The notes under the pieces were generated by a model. It searched no databases. It saw nothing but the letters and a program-made list of their open reading frames with translations, and was not told where the DNA came from. From contig NZ_CP045202.1 in NCBI RefSeq assembly GCF_016864195.1, positions 1,519,001-1,583,000 of the forward strand: a stretch of DNA of 64,000 nucleotides, written 5' to 3'. This DNA comes from Dechloromonas sp. TW-R-39-2 (GTDB taxonomy: Bacteria > Pseudomonadota > Gammaproteobacteria > Burkholderiales > Rhodocyclaceae). Each line of letters starts with the position of its first letter. The first letter of the stretch is position 1. Positions 59,007-64,000 of this stretch are shown one piece after another. A program made the position numbers and the translations under genes.

Positions 59007-59786
59007 TCAGTAGTAGCAACCGGCGGCGCGGGCGTCGCGCGTGTTGCCGCTCAGGGCGTACATGTTGCACAGCTGCTTTTTCGGCGCATCGGCTGCAATT
59101 TTCGCTTCGCGCAGCTTGCGATCCTTTTCGTACTGCTCCTGCTGCCATTGCTGTTGCTGTTGCTGCGCTTCCAGTCGGCGGCGCTGCATGTCGAGCACCT
59201 GGGCATCGGCATTGGCCCTGTAGTCGAGTTCCCGTTGACGACGTTCGGCTTCACGGTCGGCAATGTTGTAGGAGTTGTCGATCTGCTTGCCCTGGTTATG
59301 CACCGTACCCTGGACGAGCATGCGTTCATTTTCAGCCCGGTAGGCATCGTTGCGCACTTCACCAACGCCGCGCTGGGCGCTGGCTTCGATCTGGTTGGCC
59401 TGGTTTTTTTGCTGGCCGCTTTGACCGATGAATTTGTACGCTGAAAAAACTGCCGCGCACAGGCCAAGGCCGAGTACCAGCCGTGCCGTGCCTGAAGCGA
59501 ACATGCCGCTTGGCGCGCTGCTGGCCGCTTCGTAGGCATAAGTGCGCTGGTAGGCCGGCGCCTGGGCCGAGGCCGGCGCCTGGGCGGCATCGTAAGCGGC
59601 ACGCTTCTCGGGTGACGCCAGTACGCTGTAGGCTTCTTCAAGGAAAAGAAGCTGGTTGCGCGCTTCAAAATCGCCATTCCTGGCTGCTTCAGTCAGGCTG
59701 GGCTTGAGTCGCTGATAGGCGGCGTCGATGATTTCGGTGCTGGCCCGGGTGCTGACCTGAAGTGTGTCGTAGTGGGATGTTTTCAT
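59007..59786 (-). CDS. membrane J-domain-like protein without HPD motif
   Basis: A 259-residue protein. Residues about 4-65 match a DnaJ domain (HYDTLQVSTRASTEIIDAAY, LFLEEAYSVLASPEKRAAYD), but the HPD tripeptide that activates DnaK is replaced (KPSL region at about 28-31). A single membrane helix follows at about 98-118 (ARLVLGLGLCAAVFSAYKFI). The C-terminal part is a Gln/Arg-rich coiled coil with QQQQQQ-like runs, ending with two cysteines (NTRDARAAGCYY). It may sit at the membrane as a scaffold rather than a co-chaperone; this is inference. The ATG at 59786 starts the J-like domain. Confidence 0.75.
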   Translation of the reverse strand: MKTSHYDTLQVSTRASTEIIDAAYQRLKPSLTEAARNGDFEARNQLLFLEEAYSVLASPEKRAAYDAAQAPASAQAPAYQRTYAYEAASSAPSGMFASGTARLVLGLGLCAAVFSAYKFIGQSGQQKNQANQIEASAQRGVGEVRNDAYRAENERMLVQGTVHNQGKQIDNSYNIADREAERRQRELDYRANADAQVLDMQRRRLEAQQQQQQWQQEQYEKDRKLREAKIAADAPKKQLCNMYALSGNTRDARAAGCYY

Positions 59787-59919
59787 GGCGATTCCTTGTG
59801 GTGCGCGCATGATACCGACAAGAAAAATCTTGCTCAATATGACCTAAGGGATATTCGCCTGACCCGAACCGCCCTTGGGGCGGGCAGTTCGGGTGTTTGG
59901 CCGAGGCGGCGGATGACGC

Positions 59920-62900
59920 TCAGTCGCCCACCACGATGCGTCCGTTCGGCACCTCGCCAAACATATCGGGAGCGTACATCGCTTCGATCCGGGTGGGCGG
60001 CAAGGCAAAATTGCCGGCGTTGTTCAGGCGTACGGTGTATTCGATGCTGAAACGACCTTTCGGCAGCATCGCGTAATAAGCCCGGTAGGCGCTGAAGCTG
60101 CGCTCGACGTAAGTCGGTGAAGTGCCGCGCTGCTGCTGGTTTTCGCCGAGGCTGGCGAGGTTCGAATCGCGTCCGTCGCCGTCGCCGATGATCCGGCTGC
60201 CGGCCGGAATCGGGTCGCTCAGTGCCACCCAGCTCATGTCGTTGTCGGCGTCGACGGTCAGCGTGACGCGCCAGAGATCGCCGCGACTGATCTTGCCGGC
60301 ATTTTTTTCCTGGATCGGCGTGACCTTGCGCGTGATCCGGTAACCGGCATTGCGCGCCGGACCATCCGGAATCGCGGCGAGTACCTGGACTGTGGCCCAG
60401 GGCTGGCCGCTGCCGTTGTGGCGGATGTCCAGCTTGTCGTCCCTGGCCGGTGCGGCAGGCCAGGGCAGGGCAAGCGGCTTGAGCGTTTCGCTGGCGGTTT
60501 TTTTCCAGTCGAGTTCTGTGCGTACCTTGCCCAGCGTGGCGACGGTCGTGCCGCTGACCGTCTCGCGCTCGAACTTTTGCGCAAAGCGGTCGAGCGTGAC
60601 GCGCGCCCAGGCATTCGCCGTGGTGGTCAGCCAGCGGCCGCGTACCTGGCGTTCCATGGCGCCTTGCAGCAGACGCGGCAGATCGTCCTTCCATTCGGCA
60701 TCATCGAGCATGGCTTCGATCAGCCGGAAGGCGTTGGCATCGGCGTTGAGCATCAGCCACCAGCTGTAGTCGTCGCGTTCTGTGGTGAATAACAGGCGGC
60801 TGCCGGCGTAGCTCAGGCGGTTGCGCAACTCCTGTCGGGCGTCGGCCAGTTTCTTGTCGCGTTGCGGCAGATCAGGCAGGCGGCGGACAATCTGTGTCCA
60901 GTCGATCAATGCCGCGGTCGACAGACGCAGCGGGTCGATTTCCAGCGCAGCTGCCGCACGGGTCGGTTGCAGACCCTGGCGGGTCAGTGCCTGCAAGGCG
61001 TTCAGGCGGCGTTGCAGCAGCGGGTCGCCAGCGTAGGACGGCGCCCATTCGCCGGTCTTGATGCGCCCTTCGACGTAGGCGCTGAGGCCTTGCAACATGC
61101 GCTGGCGGCTGTCCTCCGGCACGGTGAAACCGGCCAGCGTGACCAGATCGAGCAGGTAAGCGGTCAGCGTGGTGCTACCGCTGCTGCCGGGGAAATAACT
61201 GGCCAGCCCGTTGTGGTCGAGATAGCCGGGCAGGGTTTCGGCAATCGCTTGCCAGCGTTTTTCGTCATGCAGGCCGACGGCGACCGAGGTTTTCTGTTCC
61301 AGGCAGCTGAATGAATATTCCTCGAAAAAGCGCGTCAGGCCGGGCGGCGGCGTGGCCAGTCTGGGCGACAGGCTGATCTCCAGCCCGCCCTTGCCGGGCA
61401 GGGCGCCGGTCGGCTGCATCACAGGGACGGCGAAACTGCCGGCGATGCGCGTGAACGTTGCTTGTTGCACGGTGACCGGGACGGCGGGCGCGATCTGCTG
61501 GGTGATGCGCAGCGTGTCCTGAGCGTTGCCGCCTTCTTCCTTGGCGCTGAACTCCCATTGCTGGCTGCTGACGCCTTCGGCGGCCTTGAGCGGCCAGCTC
61601 AGTTCACCGGCCCCTTCCGGTTCCAGCGTCAGCTTTTGCTCAGTCAGCGAATTGGCCCCGTTTTTGCCGTTGACCGCAATCACCATCTTGCGCGCCGTGC
61701 CGTTACGCAGCGTCAGCATCGCCTTGAAGCTGTCGCCCTCGCGGACCAGCGGCGGCAGGCCGGAGATGATCTGCAAATCCTGCCGGGTCTTGACGCTGCT
61801 GCTCCCCGTGCCGAACAGGCCGGCGCCGGCAGTAGCGATGCCGACCAGCTTGAATTCGCTGAGTGAGTCGTTCATCGTCACCTTGAGCGTGGCGCTGCCG
61901 GTCGCATCGAGGACGACGCGCGGCTGCCATTTGAGCAGGGTGTCGAACAGTTCGCGGGCCGGCGCACGACCGCCGCCACCACCCGGTGGCAGGGCCTTCT
62001 TGCCGAAGTGGCGTTTGCCGATGACCTGCGACTGGGCGGTCGCGGTTTCGACTTCGTAGCCGCGCTTTTGCAGCATCGCATCGAGCAGGTTCCAGCTGTC
62101 GTTCGGGCGCAGTTCGAGCAGCGCTTGATCGACCGCGGCGAAAGCGACTTCGGTACCGGCCGGGGCGGGTTTGCCATCTGGCGTCGTGACCTTGATCCTG
62201 ACCGTCGCTTCTTCGCGCGGACGGTAGTCGGTCTTGTCGCTGCTGATATCCACCTTGAGCTTGAAGCCGTCGGTACCGACAGCGATTTCGGCCAGCCCGA
62301 GACGATAGGCCGGCTTGGCCAGGTCGACCATGGCGGTCGGCTGTTCAGGGCTCCACCATTCCTTGAACCAGGCGACCGGCTCGCGCCAGCCCCACTGGAA
62401 CAGCGAATACCATTTCAGCGGCTCGACGCGGCCGCGCACGGCGAGCACCGAGACGAAAACATTCGGCCCCCATTCGGCCTTGACCGGCAGTTCAATCGTC
62501 GGTTTGAAGCGTGACAGCGGCTGGACGAAAGTGTCGATCACGCCGCCGGCTTCGACCGAGATCAGCGCCGTCGCCTCGCGGAACGGCGTACGCACCTGGA
62601 AACGGGCGGTTTCACCGGGCTTCCAGGCTTTCTTCTCGGGAATGACGTCGATCCGGTCCTGGTTGCCGGCGGAGAACCACAGGTCGCCGGCCCCGGTGAC
62701 CCAATAACTGGTGCTGGCGCGGGCGATATTGCCCGACGCATCCTTGGTTTCGGCCAGCAGGTAGATCGAACCGGATTCACCGGATTTCGGCTCACAGAGC
62801 AGTAGACCGCGACTATCGGTGGTGCCGCTGCAGACGTCGCCGATATCCTTGTATTCCGCATTGTTTTCGTAAGCGTAGAAGCCGCCGACGATGCGCCGGC

Positions 62901-64000
62901 GATGACTGGTGTCGATCCGGCGCTTGCCCTTGACGCTGACCGCCTGCCCGGCGAGCGGCTTGCCGGCCGTGTCGAGGACGACGACTTCAACCCGGTTCTT
63001 GCCGCCGGCCGAAGCCCAGTCGGCGACCTTGATGCCGAGCGTAACGCCGGCCGGCCACAGTTCGACCAGACCGCGCAGGGTCTGGATTTCACCGTTCGGG
63101 TCGGCAAAAGTCATTTCGGCATAGACCTCGCTCGGGCCTTTCGGTTTGTCGGGCAACACCACATCGAGCTTGCCGGCGCCGGCCTTGTCGAGCTTGAGCG
63201 CCTGCTTGTCGAGAATCAGGCTTTCTTCCTCGCGGCCGGCATCGACCTTGAAGGCGGCCATCGCCGCATCGTCGAAATCGATATGAAAATTGTAAGCCTC
63301 GTAATTCTTGTAGGTCGGCCAGCGCGGGCGCAGCGTGGCGGAAACCTGCACCTCGGCGTTCTTGGCCGGGCCGCCGTTGAGGAAGGACAGGCCGAGCGCC
63401 AGCGGCACCTTGGCTGGGGCGATCTGGCGACTTGGAACGCCTTGCACGCTGCCGGTAAACACCGGTAGGCGGAAGTCGGCGACGCGAATTTCGCCGCTGT
63501 AGATTTCGCCGCGCTTGCCGCCGCTCAGGGCGATTTCATAAGTGCCGAGCTTGGCCGATTCAGGCACTTTCCAGCTGTTGACCGCAGAAGCCTGCGCATC
63601 CCACTGGACCGGCTGGGTGAATTCGGTGCCGCTTTCGCGGTGGCGGATGACCAGCTTGGTCGGCAGTCCGCTCGCTTCGGGCAACTGGAAACCCCGGCTG
63701 TCGCGGCTGCGCGCCAGATGTTTCATCGATACCGTCTGGCCGAGGCGGAAAAGGCTGCGGTCGACAATGCTGTGGATCTTGAAATCGCCGGTCTCGCCCC
63801 AGGTTTCGACGCCGAAGCGCCACGGTTCGATGCCTTCGTTCCAGTCGGAGCGGACAAAACTGTAATCGCCGTTCAGTCGGGCGCTGGCGAACAGGAAATA
63901 AGCATCGCGGCAGTTCTTGTTTTTCAGCCGCTGGTTGATTGCCGCCCGGCCCTGGCTGTCGGTCTTGCCCTGCCACAGCGACTTGCCGTCGCAGCCCGAA
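59920..64000 (-). CDS. alpha-2-macroglobulin-like protease-defence protein (5' end outside window)
   Basis: Bacterial alpha-2-macroglobulin of the YfhM type, thought to trap attacking proteases in the periplasm in partnership with PBP1C. About 1360 C-terminal residues are visible; the frame stays open to the right edge, so start and lipoprotein signal are outside. Macroglobulin domains contain DRSLFRLGQTVSMKHLARS and YRPREEATVRIKVTTPDGKP. The bait-like region is near GGGGGRAPARELF. The thioester motif CLEQ (codons at 61294-61305) is intact, followed by the thioester domain and a C-terminal receptor-like domain. A weak hairpin (59863-59893) follows the stop. Confidence 0.93.
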   Translation of the reverse strand, partial: SGCDGKSLWQGKTDSQGRAAINQRLKNKNCRDAYFLFASARLNGDYSFVRSDWNEGIEPWRFGVETWGETGDFKIHSIVDRSLFRLGQTVSMKHLARSRDSRGFQLPEASGLPTKLVIRHRESGTEFTQPVQWDAQASAVNSWKVPESAKLGTYEIALSGGKRGEIYSGEIRVADFRLPVFTGSVQGVPSRQIAPAKVPLALGLSFLNGGPAKNAEVQVSATLRPRWPTYKNYEAYNFHIDFDDAAMAAFKVDAGREEESLILDKQALKLDKAGAGKLDVVLPDKPKGPSEVYAEMTFADPNGEIQTLRGLVELWPAGVTLGIKVADWASAGGKNRVEVVVLDTAGKPLAGQAVSVKGKRRIDTSHRRRIVGGFYAYENNAEYKDIGDVCSGTTDSRGLLLCEPKSGESGSIYLLAETKDASGNIARASTSYWVTGAGDLWFSAGNQDRIDVIPEKKAWKPGETARFQVRTPFREATALISVEAGGVIDTFVQPLSRFKPTIELPVKAEWGPNVFVSVLAVRGRVEPLKWYSLFQWGWREPVAWFKEWWSPEQPTAMVDLAKPAYRLGLAEIAVGTDGFKLKVDISSDKTDYRPREEATVRIKVTTPDGKPAPAGTEVAFAAVDQALLELRPNDSWNLLDAMLQKRGYEVETATAQSQVIGKRHFGKKALPPGGGGGRAPARELFDTLLKWQPRVVLDATGSATLKVTMNDSLSEFKLVGIATAGAGLFGTGSSSVKTRQDLQIISGLPPLVREGDSFKAMLTLRNGTARKMVIAVNGKNGANSLTEQKLTLEPEGAGELSWPLKAAEGVSSQQWEFSAKEEGGNAQDTLRITQQIAPAVPVTVQQATFTRIAGSFAVPVMQPTGALPGKGGLEISLSPRLATPPPGLTRFFEEYSFSCLEQKTSVAVGLHDEKRWQAIAETLPGYLDHNGLASYFPGSSGSTTLTAYLLDLVTLAGFTVPEDSRQRMLQGLSAYVEGRIKTGEWAPSYAGDPLLQRRLNALQALTRQGLQPTRAAAALEIDPLRLSTAALIDWTQIVRRLPDLPQRDKKLADARQELRNRLSYAGSRLLFTTERDDYSWWLMLNADANAFRLIEAMLDDAEWKDDLPRLLQGAMERQVRGRWLTTTANAWARVTLDRFAQKFERETVSGTTVATLGKVRTELDWKKTASETLKPLALPWPAAPARDDKLDIRHNGSGQPWATVQVLAAIPDGPARNAGYRITRKVTPIQEKNAGKISRGDLWRVTLTVDADNDMSWVALSDPIPAGSRIIGDGDGRDSNLASLGENQQQRGTSPTYVERSFSAYRAYYAMLPKGRFSIEYTVRLNNAGNFALPPTRIEAMYAPDMFGEVPNGRIVVGD

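Noticed and set aside
59863..59893. Hairpin after the alpha-2-macroglobulin gene as a terminator
   Set aside because: The stem is imperfect and no T-run follows on the minus strand.

Overview
The window looks like a chromosomal segment of a GC-rich betaproteobacterium, most likely Rhodocyclales (Dechloromonas/Azonexus-like). The grounds are recognised gene order (rlmN-pilW-rodZ-ispG-hisS-yfgM-bamB-der-hfq-hflX-hflK-hflC-DUF2065-hisZ-purA) and protein style; no database search was possible, so the genus is an inference. No plasmid, phage, insertion-sequence or CRISPR signature was seen. Genes are packed tightly with many 1-4 base overlaps. No stretch over about 300 bases lacks a gene; the largest non-protein stretch (20384-20975) holds two tRNA genes.

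Region 1 (1-2883): the end of a TRAP dicarboxylate-type transporter operon (dctP partial, dctQ, dctM), with an intercistronic hairpin and a good terminator. Region 2 (2995-4560): an exported protein with two PilJ/NarX-type sensor repeats and a membrane-anchored protein of unknown role. Region 3 (4633-19995): a long housekeeping run covering nucleotide metabolism (ndk, purA), rRNA/tRNA modification and charging (rlmN, hisS), isoprenoids (ispG), envelope assembly (pilW, rodZ, yfgM, bamB), GTPases (der, hflX), RNA chaperone hfq and the HflKC membrane complex. hisZ, the regulatory subunit of ATP phosphoribosyltransferase, lies in the same run.

Region 4 (19994-25756): a small secreted protein, two identical tRNA-Leu(CAG) genes inside a 139-base perfect direct repeat, rnr, a divergent HDOD/hemerythrin pair and rlmB. 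Region 5 (25782-34062): a drug/metabolite exporter, an orphan periplasmic binding protein, and a complete RND efflux operon (MFP-RND-OMF) divergent from a TetR repressor, with an AcrR-type operator inside the efflux promoter. Region 6 (34064-40755): a binding protein paired with a CHASE-PAS-GGDEF diguanylate cyclase, a membrane spermidine-synthase-like protein overlapping rarD, a DUF599 protein and another EamA exporter.

Region 7 (40993-46493): a DUF3079 protein, a PNPOx-like protein divergent from a PdxR/MocR regulator, then a molybdenum module: a ModE-type palindrome, a NifQ-like protein lacking one cluster cysteine, ModE and ModA, with no modB/modC beside it. Region 8 (46494-51083): a compact five-gene chromate operon (chrB, chrA, exported protein, ChrB C-domain protein, MFS). 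Region 9 (51121-64000): PBP1C, an FAD-dependent dehydrogenase, an MFS exporter, DUF1415, an M17 aminopeptidase, DUF302, a J-domain-like membrane protein without HPD, and the visible part of an alpha-2-macroglobulin-like protein that runs off the right edge. PBP1C and alpha-2-macroglobulin are functional partners in other bacteria and sit about 6.5 kb apart here.
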